The notes beneath the pieces are model-generated. The model was not told where the DNA came from. It saw only the letters and a program-made list of their open reading frames with translations, and made no database searches. Source: Cheilinus undulatus (Eukaryota; Chordata; Actinopteri; Labriformes; Labridae). From it: DNA of 64,000 nucleotides. Of the stretch, positions 1-11,483 are shown in pieces. Position 1 is the first letter of the stretch. Each line of letters begins with the position of its first letter. The stretch covers positions 32,820,151 to 32,884,150 of the forward strand of contig NC_054877.1 of NCBI RefSeq assembly GCF_018320785.1, written 5' to 3'. A program made the position numbers and the translations under genes.

Positions 1-114
1 ATAAAAAGAGTAGAGCTTGGGCCTAAAACTGTACAAAAGATGCAACAAAACAATAAAAGAGGACGAAACATGTAAATTTTTGTCCTAGAAACACATCTGT
101 GACCCACTGAAAAG

Positions 115-385
115 GGCTTCGCGACCCACTTTTGGGTTTGCAAAAGCTCAAATTGCTAAAGCTTATGTTGCTAAAGCTAACCCAGCTACATTGGCTTATG
201 TAGTAACATTAACTAGGTAGCTACCGAAGCTCTGTTAGCTTTAGCTAAAGCTAGCAAAGCTAAAGCAAATACTTCTTAAATGGGTCTTTACATAATTTTA
301 TTCCACATTAGACCTCTGACCTTTTTTTATTTCATTTATGAAATGTTGTTTAGTCTGTAATGTTTGCGAAGTGGTTATTTCATGA
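115..385 (-). repeat. AGCT-rich dispersed repeat, copy 1
   Basis: Dense short AGCTAAAGC/TAGCTA words at 140-270 are followed by a distinctive flank at 290-385. The reverse complement of that flank (GGTCAGAGGTCTAA, then GTTATTTCATGA) matches the left end of the copies at 3.4 kb and 59.8 kb, so this copy is inverted relative to them. I do not recognise a named family. Boundaries are approximate. Confidence 0.6.
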
Positions 386-404
386 CTGTAACTGCCAGCC
401 TTTG

Positions 405-1082
405 GCTGTGTCCAAAATCACTCCCTATTCACTATATAGTGAATACGCCATTTTGTAGTGGTGTCCAATTCTGAGTGAGCATTTTTATTCACTATAAAGT
501 GCACTAATTCTATCCCACTATGCATTGTGAAAAGTTGTGAACAGCCAGTCGTCACTAACCCATCATGCATCATGGTTGCTGCTCTCAAACATGACGGACG
601 AATGTGAAGAGCACAGGAACACACATAAAAACTTTTTAAAAGCTATTTTGTTCAGTTTTAACCAAAGTATTTAATCTGCAAAAAAAAGTTAAGGATTCAA
701 AACAGAATAAATTTTCCCCCATGAGGATTACAAGACTTGCGATAGTGATAATACACACAAAAATGTATGCTATTTTACCACTAAAGACACAAAACATTTT
801 TTATCTACTAGTAGTTTTATTTTTTGTGATAATACGTTATGTTTAGCATTAGTTTTCAGTGAAATACTACCGTTAAATTCAATCCTCAGCCGTTGTCACG
901 AAATCTACGAACCAATGTTGCTAAATGTTTTAATTGTGAGATGGCGATGATGTCATTGCCCGCAGATGGAGTAGTGTCCAAAATCATTTTTGTGTTTTTG
1001 AGTCCTCTATATAGTCCACCATATGCTGCTCACTATATAGTGGATAGGGAGTAGGGAATGAGTGTGTGGTTTCAAACACAGC
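405..1082. mobile_element. MITE with CACTATATAG-type inverted ends
   Basis: The left end reads GCTGTGTCCAAAATCACTCC followed by TATTCACTATATAGTGAAT. The right end, reverse-complemented, begins GCTGTGTTTGAAACCACACA and also contains the CACTATATAG palindrome. No transposase frame of meaningful length lies inside, so this is a non-autonomous DNA transposon. A clean target duplication is not obvious, and the superfamily cannot be named safely (hAT-like is a guess). Confidence 0.7.
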
Positions 1083-3391
1083 TTTTGTTAATGAATAAAG
1101 TTGATTTTTTTTTTTCAATCTAAATCTGGAAATACTTTGTACTTGAAAATTATGCCACTTCTGCTTTGACAGAGAAAGCGTCTCACAGGGATAGAGAGGG
1201 GCGTCTGGGATCTGTGGCCTCCAGCCAGACTGTCTTGCCTACTCTAGCCAAGGCAATACAAGAATGAAAGAGTAAAAATGACATGTAATGTTTTTAATAG
1301 AGGCCTTGTCATGCAGGCTTCAAACAGAATTCATGAGGTTGTGAAGAATGTGAAATCGTGTAGTCAAAGAGGAAAGGCTTGATATTCAAATGGTAAGCAT
1401 AACAGAGCAGCATTGCTGGACAGCGGTAACATGGATGCCAAAAGATTGTTCTCATGGCCTTCTATATTGCAAGCCTAACATTACATTATTTCTTTGTGTT
1501 CCAACACCATGCAGAAGAGTAAGAGACAAGACAACAAAGGGGACAATCTAGATTTAGAAGTTTAAGTATAGCCTCTATCAAAAGCAGACACTTTAAAGTA
1601 GTTTAGTCTTTAACCTTTGTACTAAAAATGTAAGTATGCAGGTGTTTTAGTAGAACTGTCCGTAGTCTGCTAAAGGCCTACATCGGTGTGGTCAAATGGA
1701 CGTGTTTGGTTTACAAATCATGCAACAATTACTTTGTCAAAAGATAAAGCAGTAGTTCTCTGTGAGACTATCGGTAACTATCAAAAATAAAGAAAAAAAA
1801 GGAACCTGAGTCTTCTGCTTTTCTGTTCAAGCGAGACAGATAAAATCCCTCAGTGTCACTCTGGGTGCAGATGTTTTCAGTGTTAGATAAGAAAAGACAA
1901 AGTCACATCTGTGGACACTCGCTCAAGCTCTGTTTCTGCAGAACTGATTTCACAACAAAGGCAAGCAACTGTCCAGTCATCTCTGAGCAGCAGTGGTCAG
2001 CGGTTAACAAGGGTTCACACTGGGGATGGAGGATGTTGAAGACCAAATACTGATATTTGTCCAAGCATCGCCATTACCTGAGCTCATTTTGAGCTATTCC
2101 ACTTTCATATTAAAATTTCGCTATCCCCCCTTGGATGGCATTAACTGAACAAGGGAATCATTCAGAAATGATTTCTTGGGCAACCCACTTGATTTCATCC
2201 TAAGTCAAAAAGTCACAAGTTACTGAAAGCACATAACTTAGAGGTTAAAGTGAACAAGAAATTACTTGCAGAAAGTTACACACCCACTTTTTGTTCACAG
2301 TTAAAGATAAAACAGTGTTGACATGCACCCCTCACTTTCCGGCTTCCTTTGTCACTGCTGATAACATTATTTTGATTTTCATTAACTCTTTTCAAAGGTC
2401 ACAAACATTTACCATACTTTTAAAATGCCAGTTTGTCCCCTATATTCTTAATGGTTAAAGGTGAGAATAACTTCTACTAACTGCCTTATTAGAAGTTAAA
2501 GCATGAGAAAAATGTAAGGGATTTATAGAATAGAGAAGCTTATTGGCAGACACACTGACTACAGAGAAACCCAAATCACTTCTGCTAAATTTGCTTACTT
2601 TGTAACAAGCTAGAATCTTACAGGAATGCTAAAGATGGTGCCAAGATGAAGATATAGTGCAAAAAAGTAGTTTACTTCTGCCAGAATTTGACCAGTGTTT
2701 TACACAGCATGCAAAAACAGACAGAGCGGTTATTTGTGTGAAAATATTTCCAAGAAACGAACCTCATTTTTGGAGAATCAGCATAAAGAAACTAACAGTT
2801 TTAGTCAATTCGGGGTTTCGATTCACAGCAGTAAGGCAATATTTTTTTACACACAGACATAAAAAACCCCAACAGCTGTTCTCAAACATGCACAAACTCA
2901 GAAAGTTTCACAGAGTTTCAAGGGTGAGCTAAATGTGTGGATGCACACAGCTGAATGTCTCTCCAGTATGCTCTTTCATTTGTACTATGAAAACAGGCTG
3001 TCCCTGGCAGAGTCGGTCATCTCCAAACTGTAAAGTCACATAATTGGAGCTGGAAGGGCAGGTGTTTGACCTCCAGCTCCTGCTGTCACATGGTGAAATA
3101 TTGCTGGGCGAGACACTGAACCCCAAGTTGTTCCAATTGCTGTGCCAGTGGATGTGAGTAGTAAGGTCTTAATGACTTCACATAGAAGCCTCCACCGTTC
3201 ATGTGTGAATGTGGTTTGAATAAATGTGATCGACTGTGTCAAAATAGCAGGTCTATTGAAAGGGGTGTGGCTGCAGATCTCAGATCTGTGACCACAGTTG
3301 ACCACAATTCTGAGACATTGCCTCTGTCAGAACAGATTCAACATAATTTTCCTCTACTACTGCACTTGACTTCATACATATTTAGTTACAT
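1083..3391. other. Intergenic, nothing identified
   Basis: No gene was found. Short frames at 1853-2053, 2657-2932 and around 3036-3305 show no domain, splice structure or family resemblance. A stretch at 1165-1250 resembles 4505-4580 (shared ATCTGTGG and CAGCCAGA words), probably another repeat fragment. Confidence 0.5.
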
Positions 3392-4511
3392 TCATGAAAT
3401 AACTAGATAGCAAACAGAACAGACAAAGCAACATTTCAGGATTAAATAATGTACAGACCTGTTTTAGAAGTAGTTAGATGAATGGTGTCTAAAGCTGACA
3501 GAGCTAAAGCTACAGTAGCCGTTTGCATAACTACTTCCAAAATGGGTTTAGTTTTAGCAAACAGCATTATCTAACATAGCTGATGTAGCTTTATTTACTT
3601 TAACTATGGCTGCCTTATTCACATACCTACATATGCCAGGTAGCTAACATAGCTTTGCTAGCCTTGTTAGCTTTACATTTAGTTTACATGGCTATGCAAC
3701 CTACACAGCGTTGTTAGTTGGAGATTTAGCTATGTTTGTTATGTAGTTATGCTACATATAGCTAATGCAGCTTTGGAAGAGTTTAGATCTAGCTATATAG
3801 CTACTTAACCTACATAGCTTAAGTACCTAACGTAGCTAATGTAGCTTTGTTAGCTTCAGATTTAGTTGTTATCTTGGTTTCTATGTTATGTATGTAGCTA
3901 ACATGGCTTAGTTAGCTTTATATTTACCTACCTAGCTATGTAACCTACATAATCATGTACTCTACACATCTTATGTAGCTTCCATAGCTTCGTTACTTAA
4001 AGAATTAGTTAGGTTAGTTATGTATTTAAATTGCCTGCATAGCTAACGTAGCTTTGTTGGCTTCACATTTAGCTACATTACCATGGTTACCATGTTATCT
4101 ATGTAGCTAATGTGGCTTTGTTAGCTTTATATTTACCTATGTAGCTATGTAACCTACATTATCTGTATAATATACCTACACAGCTTACATGACTTAGCTA
4201 GCCTCATTACTTTAGGATTTAGCTAGGTTAGTTATGTAGCTGAAACCTACATAGCTAACATAGCTTTATTAGCTTTAGATTTGGCTACGTAGCTATGTCA
4301 CCTACTTAGCATGCAAAGCTTCATATGTTTCATGGTTATCTTATCCACGTAGCTAATGTAGCTTCTCAGCTTTAGCCTTATTAAATGTTACTATTATTAG
4401 GTGTTACACTTCATGTTTATGGCTGTTACCACTGGTAGCTTAATCCGTACCCTAACTGGAAGTTTAGTCTGATTTTATTTAGAAAGTTTTAACTTGTATT
4501 TCCGTTCTGAC
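3392..4511 (+). repeat. AGCT-rich dispersed repeat, copy 2 (longest)
   Basis: The left flank (ATTCATGAAATAAC, GTACAGACCTGTTTTAGAAG) matches copy 3 at 59829. The interior is about 900 bp of degenerate TAGCTA/AGCTTTGTTAGCTTTA units with a loose ~60-70 bp periodicity. The right flank (CGTACCCTAACT, ATTTTATTTAGAAAG, ATTTCC-TCCTGAC-like) again matches copy 3. Conserved ends around an interior that varies in length between copies suggest a mobile repeat with an expanding internal array. Confidence 0.65.
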
Positions 4512-4599
4512 AAATGGTCTGCAAGGGGAGGCATCTGAGATCTGTGGTCTGCAGCCAGAGTGTTTTGGGTTCTGTTTCCAATTACTGTCACAATCCATC

Positions 4600-5060
4600 T
4601 TATTCCTAGCATGGTACTTTGTGTGAACTAGACCTCTGAGTTCATTTTGCTGCTGCCATAATTTGTTACATCTGCAATGAAGATTAATGAGCCCGTCCCA
4701 GAAAAAGCCATGAAAGCCCAAGCCATGGCATTACCTCCACTGTGTTTCACAGATGAACTTGTGTGTTTGGGATCATGAGCAGATCCTTTTTTTCTCTAAA
4801 CTTTAGCCTTGTTATGGTTAATCTTTGTTTCATCAGTCCATAAAACTTTGTCCCATAATTTTTTAGACTCATCTCTGCACTTTTTGACAGATTCCAGCCT
4901 GGCTCTCCTGCTGCAAGAGTGCATTACACCTCTGCGATGTCCATAATGGAGGCAGAATATCATACCTTACAGCGGCACTTTTTTTTCTGAAAGTCTACTG
5001 TTTTAAGGACATGTGTGAACAGGAAGGTTGAGAAGATTTCAGGGCTGTCTGTGCAGAAGT
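4600..5060. mobile_element. Degenerate Tc1/mariner-like remnant
   Basis: The stretch resembles the antisense of fish Tc1-like transposons: CATGAAAGCCCAAGCCATGG, GGGATCATGAGCAGATCCTT, TTTCATCAGTCCATAAAACT and AGATTCCAGCCTGGCTCTCC occur in the expected order. No open transposase frame survives. Ends were not located. Recognition is from memory of the family. Confidence 0.5.
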
Positions 5061-7249
5061 TTTTCTAGAAATTGTTTGTAGCCTCATAGCATAACTGCTT
5101 AAGTCATATACTCAAGTTTTCAGAAAAAAGAAAGAAACACATTTTGGCAAACACAGGATTTTTTATTTATACTGTAACAGTATGTTCTATTCTTAAAAAG
5201 GAAATCCACAACAAGAACTACCTAACAAAAAAGTGTCTTATTAGATAATAAAGATAATTAAGTAGATGATTTAGGTTTATAGTAATTATGGATTGTAACA
5301 AGCACTCTGATTGGCTGAGGTATAGGCAATGAGACACAACGAATAAGCAGCGTTAGGAGAGTAGAATTGGGAAGATATCACACTTTGGCCAAAAAAATGA
5401 TGCAGGCAATTATGCTATGAGGCCAATGATGTGCAGAAACAGGTTTATATTTTCATGGCTTGGACTGGGTGTTATCTCTAACTAGAGTGAAAAAAGCAAT
5501 GAAGGATTAACTGAACTGCACAAACTTTCCCGTATACTTCAGCCTACAGTCTTGACTATGCTTGTTGACCCCTGTCCTTTAAAACAGCCGCCTCAACCCC
5601 CCTTCCCCACACATGCATGCATGAGGTACAATGACCAGGAAGCACTGAGCAAGTTTCTTCACATCAACGCACCAACGTCCTCGATGAGAGTCTTTCTTAA
5701 GACCTGTGAGGAATATTTACGACCAGAAATGGTCTGTTTGCAAACAAGGGGAGGTGCTGATCACAGTGATGGATAAGGGGGCTGATTTATGGAGTGTTTA
5801 CAGCATAAATCTAAGCTTCTGCTTAGCGTAACGTGAGAGTTTCTTTCCTGTGCTCCTTCTGCTCCTGGGTAAAGGTTGACAGATTTTTAGAGTGTATGAT
5901 CATGCAGCCATTCTCAGAGTTAAATCAGGGTAACATTGCTACCTAAGAACCCTTCAACATGAATCAAATCAACATACAATAACACAGAAAAGCTCCCCTA
6001 GAGCTGTAGATTTAAAGTGAGAGAGCGAAAACACATCTATGTATTTGCTAACGTGTGAAAGAAGAACTCTCCTGTGGTCAGCAGCCACCAGTAAATCATT
6101 CATTGTGTTCACAGTCAGTCCCTATCTGGTGGCAGCAGTTGGGGCCAGCTGAAGGCCCAAAAAGATTTGGTCAGCCGGGGGGGGGTTCTGCAGGCTGTTG
6201 AAACTGAGGAAAAGAACTGAAATCACATGCAGATAGCTTAAAAGAGAGAGGGAGGAGAGTTTCATGCTGTGGTTAGAGCTCTGGAGCCAAAGGAACCTGT
6301 GAGGGGATGAGATAGCATGATGTGGTTTTCATTGAGATGCCACTGCAGAGTGGAGATGTGGAGGTGAGCACAGACTGAATGCCCCGGGACTAAACAGAGA
6401 CGTGAAGCAGGGAAAGTCAGTTTAGCCACAACATGGCTATTATGGCAGGAATCCACTGCATGAGGTCTGTCGAGTGAAATCAGCTCTTTTTGATTCTCGG
6501 TAAGAAAAGAACACTGATTTGATTTTTTTTTCCTCTTGAGACTGAGTTTTTTAACTGATAACAATGCTGAAAGTACATTTTTAAGTTTAACACACTTGGG
6601 ATTTTTTTATTATGTCTTGCATGAATAAAACCTCCCTCTCATTTAAATTTAGACAGTTTAGGTTTTGAAGTTGGAAAAGAAACAGTCAGACATAAACAGT
6701 TCACTTATAGTATTTGGACCTGCCCCCAGTTGTGTAAAGCCTGGCTGACTACCTTTCTCCACAATTTTAACATGGGAATGCTGGTAATCCCCCCTCCATA
6801 AAAAAGAGGTTCCCACCCCAGATCCATTAACTCCCCACAAACGCTGATTAACTAAAATTTTATAACCAGTAACTTAATAAGAATAGTGTTGGTCCAGGTC
6901 ATGATGTAGCCAAAAATCCAGCACTTAAGCTACTGATCTAATGGGCATACACTGATTTTATTACATTACATCTGAGAAAAGCCAGTTAATACAACTTTCA
7001 GCAGCCATACCATGTATGTGGGTCCTTTCCCACATCCACAGACATCAATTCTTGTTTTCTCCAATCCTTAAATGAGGGCCTGTTAAGATCCACTTTCTAG
7101 TCCTTTGTAAAGTTAAGCTGTGATGTCCATATTTTGTTTTTTATGACCTAAATACAAACCACTTTTATCAAAACAATGAACATTTTTATTAATTCATGCT
7201 GTAGTATATAGCTTTCTTCACCTAAAAAAGCTTTTCTTAAAACAATGGA
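5061..7249. other. Intergenic, nothing identified
   Basis: Unique-looking AT-rich sequence. The frames at 5552-5776 and 6262-6564 carry no recognisable domain and no plausible splice context. There is a 12-base G run near 6176. Confidence 0.45.
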
Positions 7250-7560
7250 AATAAGGTGTAAATTGGCAAAAGTGGGTGTAATAAATAGTGAATGCCATTA
7301 AATTTGGGCATAAAAAAGTAAGGGAAAGGGGTCAATAGTGGCAAAAATGGGTTAACAGAGGCTACAATAGGCAGAGAGTGGAAGAAATGTGTTAACATTG
7401 GCAAAGTGGGTAGAAAAAGTGGTGGGAAGGGTTTGAAAACAGGCGAAAGGGCAGAAAAAGTGGTGAATAGGGATTAAAAAGTGGCTGAAATGTGTTCAAG
7501 GAGGCATAAATGGGCAGAAAAAGTGGTTAAAAGTGGCAAAAATAGGCAGAAAAGATAATA
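7250..7560. repeat. Degenerate AAAAGTGGCAAAAATGGG array
   Basis: Short imperfect units of the type GTGGCAAAAATGGGTTAA and GGCAGAAAAAGTGGT repeat across the interval and reappear at 7850-7905 after an intervening repeat. The same unit type is found in a glmn intron at 42760-42990. Unit length drifts around 15-25 bp. Confidence 0.6.
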
Positions 7561-7579
7561 AAACAAGAAAAACACTCAG

Positions 7580-7832
7580 CGCAGACCTCAGCCATTAGCC
7601 CTATCTCCCAATAGTGAAGAATCCTTTAAAAAATTCCTGGATCCAGCCGGTGATCCAGATCACTCCCAAAATCTAATCAGTTATTCCTTATGCCATTTCT
7701 GACATTTCCTGAAAATTTCACCAAAATCCGTCCATAACTTTTTGAGTTATGTTGCTAACAAACTAACGAACAAATTAACAAACGAACAAACCCTGCTGAT
7801 CACATAACCTCTTTGGTGGAGGTAATAAGATT
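7580..7832 (+). repeat. Dispersed repeat resembling a non-LTR retrotransposon 3' tail
   Basis: The words AAAATTTCACCAAAATCCGT, ACTTTTTGAGTTATGTTGCT, the AACAAACTAACGAAC run and TTGGTGGAGGTAATAA are a pattern common in fish and insect LINE-like 3' ends. No coding part is present. Family assignment is from memory and not certain. Confidence 0.45.
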
Positions 7833-8044
7833 TTAAGACAAGCAAAAATGGATTAAAAGTGTCAATAACTGGTCTAAAAGGGTCAAAAAGTGGCACAAAT
7901 AAAAAATTTCAATGTCAGAGGCCAATAATGGTCTGACACACTTGTCAGCTCCAAAGTGAAGTAACTGTTAGCCAGGACACTAGCGCAAATGCTACGGATC
8001 CAATAAACATTCATTGATATCATCAATAAATCACAACTGGGGAA

Positions 8045-8426
8045 CAGTGTTAATTTCGGCAGCTATTTTTAATTTTAGTCTCAGTTTTAGTCTTTAAATG
8101 AAATGCATTTTAGTTTTAGTTACATTTCTATCCTTTTTAGTTTTGGTCTAGTTTTAGTCAACAAAATCTCAAAAACATTTTTAGTCTAGTTTTAGTCCAT
8201 ACAAAGTCCTCACATTTTAGTCTTTACTTGTAGTCCGAGCATTTATATTCTTTCCTAAATCTGGTACCAAATAATCAAAAACTAAACTTAGTTTTTGATT
8301 TTTTTTTTTTTTTTTTTTTTAGCTTTTTTTGTTATTTTTGTTAGTCTCAGTCTGGTTTTTGTCATGAAAAAAAAAACTGTCGACAAACATTTTTAGTCAT
8401 AGTTTTAGTCGCCGAAATTAACACTG
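8045..8426. mobile_element. ATTTTAGTC-type MITE, copy 1
   Basis: A 15-bp perfect terminal inverted repeat (CAGTGTTAATTTCGG at 8045-8059; complement at 8412-8426) bounds an interior made of repeated TTTTAGTC words and a 20-odd T run. A second copy lies in cdc7 intron 3 (51563-52102). Non-autonomous; no coding capacity. Confidence 0.75.
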
Positions 8427-8869
8427 CTGGGGAGGGCCGATTGTCTGGGTTTGTCAGGGAACAATCAACTCTGTGGGCAGGCCTGCTCTCCTAACTCCTC
8501 AAAATGTGCAGAACTTAAAGCATTATAATCACTGCAGAAAGTTTTTAAAATAAATCCCTGTACAGCTGATATGTATGGGGGAAAAAGCCGTTTAAGGCCA
8601 TAAAAATTTCATACAACTTTTGCATTTTAGCATGAGATTCAATGAGAATAGGCTCACTTTTGGATCAGCCAAGTGGACACTCAAGGAACTGCAGTTGTTG
8701 GCACTTCCAGGTTGGCTTCATCTTTTAGTCTCATGAGTCTGCTATCGAGAGTACTGCAACATCAGCTGATTTTAGCTTCATGTTTGAAAAGAACCACTAT
8801 TCATTATCTAACTTGTTTTTTTTTTTATAACATGTCAGCAATAACCAGGGCTTGAGGCGTTATGATCTG

Positions 8870-9130
8870 TCTGTGCCATTTTTGTAAATGTGATTCCTCA
8901 AGATTACTGTAAAGGATTTCCCTGAAAATTTGCACAAACGTCCACTCTGACTCAAGGATGGACTGATATCAATTTGGTGATCATAGGTCAAAGGTCAAAG
9001 TCATTGGGCCTTATCTTTATTGCTTGCTTATGAACATGCTATTTCAAGAATGCTTTGAGGGATTTTCTTCAAACTTTGCTCAAACATCTAAATACATTAT
9101 CTAAATACTAAATACATTTTTGGAAAAAGC
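8870..9130 (+). repeat. Dispersed teleost repeat (TCTTCAAACTTTGC family), copy 1
   Basis: It contains CTCTGACTCAAGGATGGACT, ATAGGTCAAAGGTCAAAG and GATTTTCTTCAAACTTTGC. A related stretch is at 18720-18905 (CTTTGACTCAAGGATGACCT), and a short inverted fragment follows an A run near 24070-24130. Non-coding; likely a SINE or LINE tail fragment. Confidence 0.5.
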
Positions 9131-10094
9131 TACCTCAGCACTTCTCCTTCATGCTGTACCTTTATGTATACCTCACAGAGAAATATAATCAGGCAGTAGC
9201 TCTTGTTCAGGTTGTTTTACTTATATTACTTGCGGTCTTTGTTTGATCTCCTAATAAAGCCATAGTGACCACTATTTAGCCAAAGTGAAGTTCTTGCTGT
9301 AAATTGATCTTCAGTGTGTCAAAGAAGCACTGCACCGTACTCTGCTCCTCTGTCAACTTTCACACACATGTGGTATAAACTCTGTAGCCTCAGATTTATT
9401 TAAAACTATGAGGAGTTCCCACAGTCTCCTTCAATCATGCTAAGGCTGAAAGACCCCCCACTGCCCAGAGGTTTGCTTGAGCAAATGATGAGAAAGCACC
9501 CACCACCCCACCACCCCCAGACGAATCTTAATTTAACCCAGCGACTGAGATCTGCATCATACAATGAAAGGCCGACCACTGCTGGTGCAAAAACCAAAGC
9601 AAAATACAAGTCCCCCCATCCCCTAATACCACTACTGCGATTGGGCTTCTATTTCAATCACAAACTTGCTGTAAGACTTGAAGAGTGAGAATCAAGGCCT
9701 GTGGAAGGAGTGGAGGGGTGAGGGTGGAAAGAGAGAGAAACAAAACAGAAGGCTGTGGCAACACTGATAGCGTCTTCGTGACTGCCTTTGGTTTCCTGTC
9801 TGAGTCAGTGTGTGAATTTGTACGTTGTCACATCTTCTATGACCTTCTCTGACTTCACTTCGTTTATCTATCTGTTCCTTGAACTTTTACTGGTCGTAGA
9901 AAATTAAGATTACTTTAATATTTGTTGTTTTGTTGTTTTGTTGTTTAAGTTTGAGTTCATAATTAAGCAGGGAAAACATTGTGTAAGGTTTTGTGTTTCC
10001 ACATGATGAGTGAGGGATAAAAACTTTTAGTGGATAAAGAGATGAAATATCAGATGTTTATCTTTGTCATGGAGTGAAAATTTCACATTTTTAA
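9131..10094. other. Intergenic, nothing identified
   Basis: No gene, and only a short TTGTTGTTT run at about 9921-9946. The frames at 9406-9688 overlap each other on both strands and have no recognisable content. Confidence 0.4.
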
Positions 10095-11483
10095 TCACAC
10101 TCAGCTACCCATCAGACCAACTGAAAACAGCTGTGTGCTTAGGATCATTGTCATGTTGGAAGGTAAATCTTAAGCCCAGTCTGAGTTCCTGAGCACTGCA
10201 GAACAGGTTTTCATTAAGGATATTTCTGTATTCTGCTCCACGCAGCTTTCCCTCAACCCTGGCCAGTCCCCCAAACACCCCCACAGTATGATGCTGCCAC
10301 CGCCATGCTTCAGTGTTGTGATGGTATAATGAGCGGTGCCTGGTTTACTAAAGACATAATGGTAAATGTACTTGAGCTTGTAGCGCTTTTCTGGTTATCT
10401 GACTACTCAAAGCGCTTTTACACCTACCAATCACACCCTTTCACATACTAAAATGGAGAACTAGCCATCAGAATTAGCCAATCCCATTTGAAGCAGTGGA
10501 AGCAAACTGGGGTGAAGTGTTCCGATGTGACTGCAGGAGCTGGGGATTGAACCCACAACCTTCCGATCTCATGACAACACACTCCACCTGCTGAGCCACA
10601 GTCTTGTTTGTTAGTGTTAAGAATTGAGGCCAAACCATTCAATCTTGGTTTCATCAGACCAGAGTATCTTGCTTCTCACAGTCTGGGAGTCCATCAGGTG
10701 CTTTTTTTTTTTTCTTTTTTTTTTTTGCAAGCTCCAAGGAGGGTTTCATGTGTTTTGCTGTTGAGCCACTCTGTTGTAAAACCCAGATTAGTGGATGGCT
10801 GCTGTGGTGGTTATCCTTCTGGAACATTGTCCCATCTCCACACAGGATCTCTGGAGCTCTGTCAGAGTGACCATCGGCTTCTTGGTCACCTCTCTTACTA
10901 AGACCCTTCTCTCTCAATTGCTCAGTTTGGCCAAGCGACCAGCTCTCGAAGAGTCCTGGTGCCAGACTTCTGCCATTTGAGAATTATGGAGGCCACTGGA
11001 CTCTTGGAGAGCATCAGGATTTTTTGGTGCCTTCCTCAGATCTGTGCCTTGCAACAATCCTGCCTCTGAGCCTGGCAGACTGCTCCTTTGACCTCATAGC
11101 TTGTTTTTTTTGCTCTGATGTAGATTGTTAGCTGTGAGGCCTTCTATAGAGGAGTACGCCTTTCCACATCATGTCCAATCAATTTACCACAGGTGGACTC
11201 CAATCAAGGTGTAGAAATGCCTCCGAAACAAGTCAAAGAAATGGGAGGCATCCGAGTTACATTCAAATGCTTTTGAAAAGGGTCTGAATACTTATGTAAA
11301 TGTGATCATTCTGTTTTTCTTTTTATTAAATTTGCAAAAGAATCTAAAAATCTGTTTTCATTTTGTCATTATGAAGCACTGAGGGTGGATTCATGAGGAT
11401 GTATTTAAATGATTGTAGCATCAGGCTGCAAGATTAAAGTGAAAAAAGTGAAGGGTGTCTAAATACTTTCTGAATTCACCGTA
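10095..11483 (-). mobile_element. Tc1-like transposon, degenerate, with insertion
   Basis: Read on the minus strand the element carries Tc1 transposase landmarks: the DNA behind a KxGGGSIILWGC-type segment (around 10262-10320) and the standard fish Tc1 flank ending CTGAATTCACCG with TA at 11482-11483. The right-hand untranslated end (TTGCAAAAGAATCTAAAAAT, ATTGTAGCATCAGGCTGCAA) matches the copy at 19.9-20.2 kb. The left end is not clear and may be truncated. A SINE-like sequence splits it at 10352-10606. The frames are broken. Confidence 0.7.
10352..10606 (+). mobile_element. SINE-like insertion within the Tc1 copy
   Basis: It starts with GGTAAATGTACTTGAGCTTG and contains TACTCAAAGCGCTTTTACAC. 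It ends with GGGATTGAACCCACAACC and TGCTGAGCCACAG, the reverse complement of tRNA-like B-box material. This type of short 'AGCGCTTT' repeat is very common in fish. It interrupts the Tc1 between the segments GAGCGGTGCCTGGTTT and GAATTGAGGCCAAACC, which are adjacent in intact elements, so it is the younger insertion. Confidence 0.6.
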
